A DNA stretch of 64,000 bases, from assembly GCF_016801985.1 (NCBI RefSeq), contig NZ_JAEVLS010000005.1, positions 372,001 through 436,000 of the forward strand, in the 5' to 3' direction. This stretch comes from Steroidobacter gossypii (lineage in GTDB: Bacteria; Pseudomonadota; Gammaproteobacteria; Steroidobacterales; Steroidobacteraceae). Below the pieces are notes generated by a model that saw nothing but the letters and a program-made list of their open reading frames with translations, ran no database searches and had not been told where the DNA came from. Below are positions 26,961-35,555 of this stretch, piece by piece; position 1 is the first letter of the stretch, and the number at the start of each line of letters is the position of its first letter. The translations under genes were made by a program, and so were the position numbers.

Positions 26961-27956
26961 ATGCAACAGTTCTCCATTGGCGACCCCAGCGCCGTCGCGC
27001 CTGCCCGGCGCGGCATCAATACGCTTGCCGGCTCGCTGGGTTTCGATGCCGAAGACACCGGCCGTGCAGCGCTGGTTGCGACCGAGATCGGCACCAACCT
27101 GGTCAAGCACGGCGGCGGCGGCGAACTGATCGCGCAACGGATTTCGCACGCCGGCCGCAGCGGTCTGGAACTGCTGGGGCTGGACAAGGGGCCCGGCATC
27201 GACGACGTGGCCAAGTGTTTGCGCGACGGCTATTCCACCAGCGGCAGTCCGGGCACCGGACTGGGTGCGATGGAGCGCATGTCGGAGCGTTTCGAAATCT
27301 ATTCCCGGCCTGGCCAAGGCACCGCGGTGCTGGCGCAATTGTGGCCGGACTCACGTGCGCCGGCCGAGCCGCGCGTGCAGATCGGTTCACTCGTGGTGCC
27401 CAAGCCGGGCGAGACCTCCTGCGGCGATTCGTGGTGCTATCACGAGCGCGTCGAAGGGGTTCTGGTAGTGGGCATCGACGGGCTGGGTCATGGCTTCGCC
27501 GCTCAGCAGGCCGCCATCGAAGCTTGTCGCGTATTCGACGCCGAGAACCATCGCCCGGTGCTACGTCTCATGCAGATGCTGCACGAAGCGCTGCGCCCGA
27601 CGCGTGGAGCCGCCATCACCTTGGTGGAAGTGGATTGGGATGCCGGCCGCGCCACTAGCGTGGCGGTGGGCAATGTGACTGCCGCGCTGGTCAATGACGG
27701 CGAAGTCAAAAGGATCGCGTCCGACAACGGCATTGTCGGTCATGTGATTGCGCGGCCCCGCGAGCTGCAGCATCCCTGTAAGCCCGACTCACTGCTGATA
27801 TTGCATTCGGACGGCCTGACCTCGAGCTGGCAGCTGGATCGCTACCCTGGCCTGACGCAGCATCATCCGGCGCTGATCGCGGGCGTGTTACATCGGGACT
27901 TCCGGCGTGGCCGCGACGACAGTCTGGTCGTTGTCATCCGACGCACGCCGTCATGA
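26961..27956 (+). CDS. RsbT-like ATPase fused to SpoIIE/RsbX-type phosphatase
   Basis: A 331-aa fusion. Residues 1-130 are a second RsbT-like ATPase with ATEIGTNLVKHGGGG, LDKGPGIDD and GTGLGAMERM. Residues 140-330 are a PP2C/SpoIIE phosphatase of the RsbX kind: CGDSWCYH, IDGLGHGFAA, LHSDGLTSSW and RDDSLVVV, with the metal-binding Asp residues kept. It probably dephosphorylates RsbS/RsbR to reset the stressosome. The start follows the rsbT stop with no spacer, with GGAAG as the ribosome binding site, and it overlaps the next gene by 4 nt. Confidence 0.92.
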   Translation: MQQFSIGDPSAVAPARRGINTLAGSLGFDAEDTGRAALVATEIGTNLVKHGGGGELIAQRISHAGRSGLELLGLDKGPGIDDVAKCLRDGYSTSGSPGTGLGAMERMSERFEIYSRPGQGTAVLAQLWPDSRAPAEPRVQIGSLVVPKPGETSCGDSWCYHERVEGVLVVGIDGLGHGFAAQQAAIEACRVFDAENHRPVLRLMQMLHEALRPTRGAAITLVEVDWDAGRATSVAVGNVTAALVNDGEVKRIASDNGIVGHVIARPRELQHPCKPDSLLILHSDGLTSSWQLDRYPGLTQHHPALIAGVLHRDFRRGRDDSLVVVIRRTPS

Positions 27957-29722
27957 ATCGTTCTCTGCTGCGACTGGAGCTCGCCCAGGATCGCGACATC
28001 GTCACGGCCCGGCAACGTGCGCGCCAGGTCAGCGCCCTGCTCGGTTTCGACTCTCAGGATCAAGTTCGCATCGCCACTGCCGTTTCGGAGCTGGCGCGCA
28101 ACGCCATGCGCCACGCCGGCGGCGGGGCCATCGAATTCATCCTGGCGGAAGCGCCGGCGCGCGCTTCCCTGCATATCAGCAACCCGCAGCTGCAGATCGT
28201 TATCAGCGACCACGGACCGGGCATCTCCAATCTGGACGACGCGATCAACGAGTCCGGCAACGGTGAAGTGAAATTGGGACTGGTGGCGGCCCGGCGCCTC
28301 ATGGATACCTTCGATGTTTATTCCGGCAAAGGACGCGGCACGACCATCACGCTTGGCAAGTTCGTGCCTCGCCGCACCGAGGGCTTTACTGCCGCGCGCA
28401 CCGCCGCCATCGTCGCGCAGCTGGCGGCGGACGGGCCCACCGATCCGACCACCGAGATTCAATATCAGAATCGCGAGCTGTTGCGCAGCCTGGAAGAGCT
28501 GCGCTTGCGCAAAGAAGAATTGGCGCGCTTGAACGCCGAGCTCGAAGACACCAACCGCGGCGTAATGGCGTTGTATGCGGAGCTCGAAGAGCGAGCCGCA
28601 CACCTGCGGCTGGCCGATGAAACCAAGACCCGCTTCCTGTCGGCCGCGAGTCACGAGTTCCGCACGCCGGTGAACTCCATCCTGGCGTTGTCCAAGATCC
28701 TGTTGCATCGGCTGGACGGCGATCTTACAGCCGAGCAGGAAAGACAGGTCACGTACATCCGTCAGGCCGCCGAGCAACTCTCGACCATGGTCGACGACCT
28801 GCTCGACCTGCGCAAAGTCGAATCGGGCAAGCTGCAGCTGCGCGTCGAACCGTTCACTGTCACCGATCTGTTCGGCGCGCTGCGCGGCATGTTCAAGCCG
28901 CTCAGCATCAAGGACACCGTCTCGCTCACGTTCGAGGAAAATGGCGCGTTGCCCGAGCTGCATACCGATCAGGGCAAGGTTTCGCAGATTCTGCGCAATC
29001 TGATTTCCAACGCGCTGAAGTTCACCGAAGCCGGCTCGGTGCGCGTGACCGCACGACTGGCCGCCGACACCGATATGATCGTGTTCTCGGTGGCGGATAC
29101 CGGCATCGGCGTCGCGCCGGAAAATCATCGGCGCATTTTCGACGAGTTCACACAGGTCGAGAACCCGCTGCAAAAGCATGCGAAAGGCACCGGTCTGGGC
29201 CTGCCCCTGTCGCAGCGGCTGGCCGGGCTGCTCGGCGGCAGTATCGATGTCGCCAGCGAGCTGGGCAAAGGTTCGGTGTTCTCCCTGGCCATTCCTCTGC
29301 GCCTGGCCACTTCGGCGCCGCTTGGCGTGCCGTCAACGCCCCATGCCCGCGAAGCGCAGCGCGTGCTGATCGTCGACGACAGCGAAATCGAGCGCTATGC
29401 GTTGCGCCAGTTCCTGCCGAGCCGTACCTTCGAAGTCATCGAGGCCAGCGGCGGTTACGAGGGCCTGCGGCTGGCGCGGCAATCGCACCCCGATCTGATC
29501 TTCCTCGATCTGGCCATGCCCGACGTGCACGGCCTGGAAGTGCTCAAGATGCTCAAGGCCATCGAGGAGACTCGAAACATTCCGGTGATCCTGTTCACCT
29601 CGCAACGCGCGGACGATATCCCCGCAGAATCGGCGACTGCGGCCAGCGCATTACTGTTGAAGAGCGAGATGTCACGCGAGTCGGTCGCGGCCGTGATCCG
29701 GCGCGTCGGCAGTCGGGAGTAA
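27953..29722 (+). CDS. RsbT-like domain / histidine kinase / receiver fusion
   Basis: A 589-aa soluble protein. Residues 1-140 are a third RsbT-like GHKL domain (SELARNAMRHAGGG, SDHGPGISNLD), but its G2 box reads NGEVKLGLVAARR without the GTG motif. A coiled coil (about 170-225) leads to a HisKA domain with H234 in AASHEFRTPVNS. A full HATPase follows: LISNALKFTEAG, DTGIGVAP and GTGLGLPLSQ. The C-terminal receiver has D519 in LIFLDLAMPDVHG. It therefore joins partner-switching and two-component signalling in one chain. It is likely the effector contacted by RsbS or the stressosome, an inference from domain order. Confidence 0.93.
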   Translation: MNRSLLRLELAQDRDIVTARQRARQVSALLGFDSQDQVRIATAVSELARNAMRHAGGGAIEFILAEAPARASLHISNPQLQIVISDHGPGISNLDDAINESGNGEVKLGLVAARRLMDTFDVYSGKGRGTTITLGKFVPRRTEGFTAARTAAIVAQLAADGPTDPTTEIQYQNRELLRSLEELRLRKEELARLNAELEDTNRGVMALYAELEERAAHLRLADETKTRFLSAASHEFRTPVNSILALSKILLHRLDGDLTAEQERQVTYIRQAAEQLSTMVDDLLDLRKVESGKLQLRVEPFTVTDLFGALRGMFKPLSIKDTVSLTFEENGALPELHTDQGKVSQILRNLISNALKFTEAGSVRVTARLAADTDMIVFSVADTGIGVAPENHRRIFDEFTQVENPLQKHAKGTGLGLPLSQRLAGLLGGSIDVASELGKGSVFSLAIPLRLATSAPLGVPSTPHAREAQRVLIVDDSEIERYALRQFLPSRTFEVIEASGGYEGLRLARQSHPDLIFLDLAMPDVHGLEVLKMLKAIEETRNIPVILFTSQRADDIPAESATAASALLLKSEMSRESVAAVIRRVGSRE

Positions 29723-29728
29723 GCCAGC

Positions 29729-30781
29729 ATGTCAAACACTGAAATCATACTGAACGTCGACGACAACGAACCGGGGCGGTACGCGACCACGCGCATCCTG
29801 AGTCGCGCCGGCTTTCAGGTGATCGAAGCGGGCACCGGCTCGGAAGCATTGCGTCTGGCGCGCAGCGCCTCGCCGCAGCTGGTGATCCTGGACGTGAACC
29901 TGCCCGATATGAACGGCATCGAAGTCTGCCGGCAGCTGAAGACCGATCCCCATACGGCGAGCATCATGGTGCTGCAGGTCTCCGCCACCAATGTCGCTTT
30001 GCTGGATCGGGTGTCTTCGTTACAGGCCGGCGCCGACAGCTTCCTGATCGAACCGGTCGAGCCCGAGGAGTTGGAAGCCGTGGCGCGCGCACTGCTTCGT
30101 CTGCATCGCACTGAGGCGCAGCTGCGTCGCTCATTGGCCGAACGCGAACTGTTATTGCGCGAAGTCAATCATCGCGTGAAGAACAGCTTGCAGCTGGTGC
30201 TCAGCATGTTGAGCCTGCAAGGCAACGAATTTCGAGAGGCCGGCGCCAGAGAAATCTTCGCCAAAGCCATTGCGCGCGTGACCGCCATCGCTTCGATTCA
30301 CGAGCGGCTTTATCAAGACAACGATCCGCTCAGCATCGACATGCACACCTATTTGAACGGGTTGTGTGCGGAACTGGCGCGCGCCGGCATTGGCGAAGAA
30401 CGTCACGCCGACCTGCGCACCGAGATCGAGCCGCTGCGGCTGCCGACTGAAAATGGCGTGTCGCTCGCCTTGATCGTCAACGAGTTGGTGATGAACGCGC
30501 TGAAGCACGGCCGTCCGGTGGATCGACCCGCCATCGTCCACGTCAAGCTGCGTCGCCTCGACTCCGGCCAGGGGCAACTCATCATCGCCGATAACGGCCC
30601 GGGACTGACGGCCAGCGCGTCGCGCGAAGCGATCGTCGCATCGAGCGGATTGGGCTCGCGGCTGATCAACATGTTGGTGCGGCAACTCAACGGCCAGCTG
30701 CGCATCGAAGATGCCGATGGCTACGCCGTGCATATCACCTTTCCCCTGCAGCCAGCCCCGACATGGGGACCGAAGTCTTAA
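29729..30781 (+). CDS. Receiver / HWE-type (HisKA_2) histidine kinase
   Basis: A 350-aa soluble protein. The N-terminal receiver (1-125) has D55 in VILDVNLPDMNG. The HisKA_2 domain has H148 in LLREVNHRVKNSLQLV, and the HATPase shows VNELVMNALKHG, DNGPGL and SGLGSRLINMLVRQL. Such proteins receive phosphate and control a second kinase step. Here the donor could be the upstream fusion kinase. The ATG lies 6 nt after the previous stop, and the gene overlaps the next by 19 nt. Confidence 0.93.
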   Translation: MSNTEIILNVDDNEPGRYATTRILSRAGFQVIEAGTGSEALRLARSASPQLVILDVNLPDMNGIEVCRQLKTDPHTASIMVLQVSATNVALLDRVSSLQAGADSFLIEPVEPEELEAVARALLRLHRTEAQLRRSLAERELLLREVNHRVKNSLQLVLSMLSLQGNEFREAGAREIFAKAIARVTAIASIHERLYQDNDPLSIDMHTYLNGLCAELARAGIGEERHADLRTEIEPLRLPTENGVSLALIVNELVMNALKHGRPVDRPAIVHVKLRRLDSGQGQLIIADNGPGLTASASREAIVASSGLGSRLINMLVRQLNGQLRIEDADGYAVHITFPLQPAPTWGPKS

Positions 30782-31137
30782 TCGTCGAAGATCAGGTGCT
30801 CATTGCCATCCACCTGCAGGACCTGGTGGAGGAGGCGGGGTACCGGGTCGCCGCGATCGCGCACGATGCGGCCGGTGCACTGGCCGAGGTCGCGCAACAG
30901 CGCCCTGCGTTCGCCATCATGGATATTCGCCTGGCGAACGGCGGCAGCGGCGTCGAGGTGGCGCGTCAGTTGTATCTCGAATATGGCGTGCGCTGCTTGT
31001 TCATCAGCGCCAATATCAACGATGAAGTACGCGCCCGCGTCGCCGAACTGCAGCCCCTGGGCTTCATCGGCAAACCGTTCCTGGCGGCCGAAGTGATCGG
31101 CGCCGTGCAAGCCGCAGCGCTTGCAACCGCACGCTAG
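30763..31137 (+). CDS. Single-domain response regulator
   Basis: A 124-aa lone receiver of the AgmR/Rec type paired with HWE kinases. VLIVEDQVL supplies the acidic pocket, and D54 in AIMDIRLANGGSG is the phosphoacceptor. FISANIND and GFIGKPF carry the conserved switch and Lys positions. It has no output domain, so its effect must be protein-protein. It closes the seven-gene stressosome operon, and its stop overlaps the convergent hutG stop by 4 nt. Confidence 0.92.
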   Translation: MGTEVLIVEDQVLIAIHLQDLVEEAGYRVAAIAHDAAGALAEVAQQRPAFAIMDIRLANGGSGVEVARQLYLEYGVRCLFISANINDEVRARVAELQPLGFIGKPFLAAEVIGAVQAAALATAR

Positions 31138-31922
31138 CTTCGCGCCTTGAGATAGCGCGTCAGCAGCTGAGCGATCAACGTCTGTGCCGATTGCGCGCGC
31201 TGCGGATTCCAACCAGTGCCAGCCGCTTCATCCATGTACACGCGACGCGAAAGCTCCAACTGCACGGCATAGATCCCATCGCTGGGTCGGCCGTAATTCT
31301 GCGTGATGTATCCGCCTTTGAAGCGACCGTTCAACACCGCCCCGAACTTGCCGTCCGATGTCACCAGATCCAGCAGCTGATCGGCGACGGCGCGTGGACA
31401 ACTCGCATCGTCGCGCGTACCGAAGTTGAATTCGGGCAGCACGCCGGCGAACAGCGAGGGCACTTCGCTCGCGATCGAATGCGCATCCCAGAGCAAGGCA
31501 TAGCCGTGACGCTCCCGCATGGCGTTGAGCTCGGCGGCCAGTCGCTGGTGATACGGCTGCCAATACTGCTCGATTCGCGCCTGGATCTCGGTCGCGGTGA
31601 CCTCACGACCCGGAGCGTAGAGGGGCTCGTTGTCGAACGTAAGTGTCGGGCACACCGGCGAGGTGGGATTGCCAACGTACAGCGACGCCGAATCCGGCGA
31701 GCGATTCAAGTCGACCACGTAGCGCGAATAGTTGGCCTGCAAAATGGAGACGCCCAGCTCGCGCGTGAACTCATATAACTTCTCGACATGCCAATCCGTA
31801 TCCGCCAGGCGACTGCCGGCCAGAGTGAAACGTGTTGCGATCGCTTCCGGCACGAACGTACCCGCGTGCGGAATGCTGATCAGCAGCGGCAGCGAGCCTT
31901 GGTGATACTCGTAAATGTTCAT
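31134..31922 (-). CDS. hutG: N-formylglutamate deformylase
   Basis: A 262-aa amidohydrolase that removes the formyl group of N-formyl-L-glutamate, the last step of the HutF/HutG histidine degradation branch. Motifs are SIPHAGTFVPE, TDWHVEKLY, RYVVDLNRSPD and LLWDAHSIASEVPSLF. FKGGYITQNYGRP and VQLELSRRVYMDE follow. It starts 10 nt after the hutF stop, so both are in one operon. Confidence 0.95.
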   Translation of the reverse strand: MNIYEYHQGSLPLLISIPHAGTFVPEAIATRFTLAGSRLADTDWHVEKLYEFTRELGVSILQANYSRYVVDLNRSPDSASLYVGNPTSPVCPTLTFDNEPLYAPGREVTATEIQARIEQYWQPYHQRLAAELNAMRERHGYALLWDAHSIASEVPSLFAGVLPEFNFGTRDDASCPRAVADQLLDLVTSDGKFGAVLNGRFKGGYITQNYGRPSDGIYAVQLELSRRVYMDEAAGTGWNPQRAQSAQTLIAQLLTRYLKARS

Positions 31923-31932
31923 GCGGGCCGTC

Positions 31933-33315
31933 TCACGATTTCAACATCTTTTGTAGGGCGCGCTTGTAGCCCGCCGACACCGCGGTCTCGGCGAAATGAC
32001 GGCGCTCCTGCACCAGCCAGCGCCCACCCACCATCACATCGCGCACCGATTCGCTGGTGCCCGAGAAAACAAACGTATCGATGATGGATTCGTCGCTGCG
32101 CGCGGCAAACAGCGACGAATTCAGATCCAGCACAAGAATGTCCGCGCGTTTGCCGACAGCAAGCTCACCGACGGGTCGACCCGTGACGCGCGCACCGGCG
32201 GTACATGCTCGCTGCCATAGCAACGCGCCACCCGACCGACCATCTTGAGTCAGGACGTTGCGCTGGCGTCGAGCCAATCGCGCCTGGTATTCCAGCCAGC
32301 GCAGTTCCTCGATCGGCGACAGCGAGATGTGACTGTCCGAGCCGATGCCGAACGCTCCACCGGCGGCGAGCAACTCCTCCATGGGGAAGATGCCGTCACC
32401 CAGATTGGCTTCGGTGCTTGGACACAAACCTACCACGGCGCGAGTCGCCGCGACCCCCTGCAATTCGGCGCTGGTGGCGTGAGTCGCGTGCACCAGGCAC
32501 CAATGTTTATCGACCGGTGCATTGTCCAGCAACCATTCGATGGGGCGTTTGCCGAAGTGCTGCTGACAAGCCTGTACTTCGCGCTCCTGCTCGGCGATAT
32601 GGATATGAACCACCTGCCCGTCCCGCTGCGAGTCGAGCACCGCCTGCATGGACTGCGGAGGCACGGCGCGGAGGCTGTGTAATGCAATGCCGACTTCCAA
32701 CTGTTGCGAGCGTTGTGACGAGTGGCGCAGAGCATCGAGCAGATCGAGATACTCGCCCGTCTCCATCGCGAACTGGCGTTGCCGCTCGGTCGGCGGCGCG
32801 CCGCCAAAGTCGGACGTTTGATACAGCGTCGGCATCACAGTGAGACCGATGCCCGCCGTGGTGGCCGCATCCATCAGCGCCTGACTCATCGCCAGCTGCA
32901 CTTCGCGCGATCGGTTCTCGCCGGCCGGGCCGTAGCTGTGCAGATAATGAAACTCGCACACCGAGGTGTAGCCGGCCTTGACCATGTCTGCATACAACTG
33001 AGCCGCCACCGCGTTGAGGCACTCGGGCGTGATGCGACTGGCGAGGTCGTACATGATCTCGCGCCAGGTCCAGAAGCTGTCGCCCTGACCGCTGCGCTGC
33101 TCGGCCAGACCCGCCATGGCGCGCTGGAACGCATGGCTGTGCACGTTGGGCATGCCTGGAATGGCCGCGCCATTGATCATTCGCGCGGTGGTAACGGTGT
33201 CGTCCGCCGAGACATCGACGATATCGCCGCCCGGATCGACCGAAATGACCACGTTGCGACGCCAGCCGTCGGGCAGCCACGCACAGGGAAAACGATAGCG
33301 GGATTGCATGGACAT
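31933..33315 (-). CDS. hutF: Formimidoylglutamate deiminase
   Basis: A 460-aa zinc amidohydrolase that turns N-formimino-L-glutamate into N-formyl-L-glutamate and ammonia. Metal and catalytic motifs are NVHSHAFQRAM, VHIHIAEQEREV, LVHATHAT and GIGSDSHISLSP, with RSREVQ near the substrate site. Two adjacent ATGs (33315 and 33309) are possible starts; longer readings would run into hutI. It is divergent from hutI, with only 26 nt between the start codons. Confidence 0.95.
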   Translation of the reverse strand: MSMQSRYRFPCAWLPDGWRRNVVISVDPGGDIVDVSADDTVTTARMINGAAIPGMPNVHSHAFQRAMAGLAEQRSGQGDSFWTWREIMYDLASRITPECLNAVAAQLYADMVKAGYTSVCEFHYLHSYGPAGENRSREVQLAMSQALMDAATTAGIGLTVMPTLYQTSDFGGAPPTERQRQFAMETGEYLDLLDALRHSSQRSQQLEVGIALHSLRAVPPQSMQAVLDSQRDGQVVHIHIAEQEREVQACQQHFGKRPIEWLLDNAPVDKHWCLVHATHATSAELQGVAATRAVVGLCPSTEANLGDGIFPMEELLAAGGAFGIGSDSHISLSPIEELRWLEYQARLARRQRNVLTQDGRSGGALLWQRACTAGARVTGRPVGELAVGKRADILVLDLNSSLFAARSDESIIDTFVFSGTSESVRDVMVGGRWLVQERRHFAETAVSAGYKRALQKMLKS

Positions 33316-33341
33316 GCGCACGAGTATAAGACTGCGGAGCA

Positions 33342-34637
33342 ATGAAAGCTTCGACCCCGAATGACACGATGTGGGACCGGGTATGGCTGGGCGCCCACCT
33401 GGCCACCATGACTGGCGGCGCTGCATACAACACCCCCGGCTCGGGCGAGGAACTGGATGAGCTGCGGGACGCTGCGCTCGCCGTCAAGGACGGGCGGATC
33501 GCCTGGCTCGGCAGCCGCCAGGAACTGGACGGCATGCAGTGGTCCGCCCGCGAGATCACTCGGGCGCAAGGGTTGTGGATCACGCCCGGCCTGGTCGAAT
33601 GCCATACCCATCTGGTCTACGGCGGCGATCGTAGCAACGAGTTCGCCGCCCGACTGCGCGGCGCGACGTATGAAGAAATATCACGTGCCGGCGGCGGCAT
33701 CGTGGCGACCATGAAAGCGACCCGCGCCGCCACTGAAGACGAGTTGCTCGAACAATCGTTGCCTCGCGCCCGGGCGCTTGCCGCCGAAGGCGTCACCACG
33801 CTGGAAATCAAATCCGGCTACGGACTGGATCTGGCCAACGAGCTCAAGATGCTGCGGGTAGCGCAACGCATCGGCGAGGTCACCGGACTCAGCGTGGTCA
33901 AAACATTTCTAGGCGCGCACGCCCTGCCGCCCGAGTTCGCCGGCAGGCAGGAAGACTATGTGCGGCACATCTGTGACGAAATGTTGCCCGCCGTGGCGAG
34001 CGCTGAACTGGCCGATGCCGTGGACGTGTTCTGTGAGCGCATCGCCTTCACTCAGGAACAAACGCGACGCATCTTCGCTCGCGCCGCCGAGCTTGGCTTG
34101 CCTTTGCGACTGCATGCGGATCAATTGAGCGACGGCAACGGTGGCGAGATCGCCGCAGACTGTGGCGCGCTCTCGGCGGATCATCTGGAGCATACATCCG
34201 AGCAGTCCCTGCAGCGCATGGCCGAGCGCGGCGTCGTCGCAGGACTGTTGCCTGGCGCGTTCTACTATCTGCGCGAAACCAAACTGCCGCCAATCGAGCG
34301 GCTGCGCCAGTTGAATATTCCCATGGCCATTTCCACCGACTGCAATCCGGGCACGTCGCCCATCGCTTCACTGCTCATGGCCATGAACATGGCTTGCGTG
34401 ATGTTTCGGTTGACGGCGGCAGAGACACTGCGGGGTGTCACGGTAAACGCAGCGCGCGCACTGGGCTTGTCAAAAGATCGCGGCACGCTGCAGGTGGGTT
34501 CGCGCGCCGATCTGGCAATCTGGCGCCTGCGCCATCCCGAACAACTGTGCGCCGAGGTCGGCGTGCACCGGCCCGTGGAAATCGTGCTCGGGAGCGGATC
34601 TCGATCGGTCGAATCGGCGCTCAGAACACGACCGTGA
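33342..34637 (+). CDS. hutI: Imidazolonepropionase
   Basis: A 431-aa metal-dependent enzyme that hydrolyses 4-imidazolone-5-propionate to formiminoglutamate, supplying HutF. The metal His residues lie in VECHTHLVYGGDR, and further motifs are TTLEIKSGYGLD, LRLHADQLSDGNG, DHLEHTS and ISTDCNPGTSP. The C-terminus is somewhat longer than in many homologues. GGAG lies only 2-3 nt before the ATG. A second ATG at 33369 is possible. hutH and hutU are not in this window. Its end overlaps the convergent barrel gene by 17 nt. Confidence 0.96.
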   Translation: MKASTPNDTMWDRVWLGAHLATMTGGAAYNTPGSGEELDELRDAALAVKDGRIAWLGSRQELDGMQWSAREITRAQGLWITPGLVECHTHLVYGGDRSNEFAARLRGATYEEISRAGGGIVATMKATRAATEDELLEQSLPRARALAAEGVTTLEIKSGYGLDLANELKMLRVAQRIGEVTGLSVVKTFLGAHALPPEFAGRQEDYVRHICDEMLPAVASAELADAVDVFCERIAFTQEQTRRIFARAAELGLPLRLHADQLSDGNGGEIAADCGALSADHLEHTSEQSLQRMAERGVVAGLLPGAFYYLRETKLPPIERLRQLNIPMAISTDCNPGTSPIASLLMAMNMACVMFRLTAAETLRGVTVNAARALGLSKDRGTLQVGSRADLAIWRLRHPEQLCAEVGVHRPVEIVLGSGSRSVESALRTRP

Positions 34638-35313
34638 TGCCGAGGGAAATGATGTCGTTGTCCGCTTCGCCAGTGGTCTTGTCGCCGGAGTCGAACACAC
34701 GCTGATACTCCAGTCGCACGTCGTAGATTTCGAAGAAGCTGAAGCTGGTGCCTACTCCCGCCAGCAGGTCCACGTCGTTCTCGGAGAATGCATCGCGTCG
34801 CGGGTTCTGCTCGATGTCATCGTAGAACAGCCGGAAATCGTTGCTCGAGAACAGTGCACCGGCCCGGCCATACACTTCCCAGCGATAGCTCAGCGGCCAA
34901 ACGCCCAGCGCCGAGACAGTGATGCCGGCGCTCTCGGTATCGACGTTGGTCACGGCCGTGGTGGGGATGCCGACGATGTTGCCAGTTAGATTGGCCCGAT
35001 ACGTGACGTTGCCCAGATCCACGTAGCCGCCTTCGACGGCAAAGTGCGTGTTGAAACGATAGCCGGCGAAGAAGCCGTAGCCGCTGTCTTTGGTGTCCAG
35101 CGTCGCGGTCATCGATTCGACCGTCAGCTGCACCACGGGATTTGGATAGACCACCGTGGCGGCGTAGGTATTGAAAGGACCGATGTCCATCTGCTTGTCG
35201 GCCTGGCCATAGTGGGCGCCGATGTAGAAGCCCGGCTGCGCGGCCTGCGCGACCGGCATCATGCCTGCCAGCGCGATCATGGCGGTGGCCACGGAAACTC
35301 GTTTGGGGTTCAT
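34621..35313 (-). CDS. Outer-membrane beta-barrel protein
   Basis: A 230-aa exported protein with a Sec signal (ATAMIALAGMMPVAQA, cleaved before AQPGF). The remainder shows alternating polar and aromatic residues typical of an eight-strand OmpA/OmpX-like barrel: GFYIGAHYGQAD, YGFFAGYRFNTHFAVEGGYVD, EVYGRAGALFSS and LEYQRVFDSG. The final strand is IISLGITVVF, ending in Phe as expected for outer-membrane insertion. The function is unknown. A 77-bp palindrome lies about 135 nt upstream. Confidence 0.88.
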   Translation of the reverse strand: MNPKRVSVATAMIALAGMMPVAQAAQPGFYIGAHYGQADKQMDIGPFNTYAATVVYPNPVVQLTVESMTATLDTKDSGYGFFAGYRFNTHFAVEGGYVDLGNVTYRANLTGNIVGIPTTAVTNVDTESAGITVSALGVWPLSYRWEVYGRAGALFSSNDFRLFYDDIEQNPRRDAFSENDVDLLAGVGTSFSFFEIYDVRLEYQRVFDSGDKTTGEADNDIISLGITVVF

Positions 35314-35447
35314 GCCGAGCGATCACCCATGCTGCGACGGTAGAGAATGGACTGTACCGAAAATAACGGGCTGCCGCGATCCAAGTCCCGGGATTGGCGC
35401 GGCGTATTCGAGCATATCGCAGCCCGCGGCGGATCAGATGCAAAGGA

Positions 35448-35524
35448 GCTGCGGTCGCGCTGCCGTCCCGAAGTAGCAAGCGATGATTATTTTGGGACTA
35501 TTCGGGACGGCAGGCGATCGCAGC
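35448..35524. repeat. REP-like long imperfect palindrome
   Basis: Left arm 35448-35472 and right arm 35501-35524 are inverted copies, identical except for one substitution and one extra base. The innermost 13 bases (CTGCCGTCCCGAA) are perfect. The 28-nt loop holds a third related copy, TTTTGGGAC. It lies in the gap between two minus-strand genes (35313 and 35556), without a T-run. It could be a REP/BIME-type element, a transcript-stabilising hairpin or a non-classical terminator. Confidence 0.7.
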
Positions 35525-35555
35525 GAACGTTCCGAGTGGGATATTCAGCGTCCGT

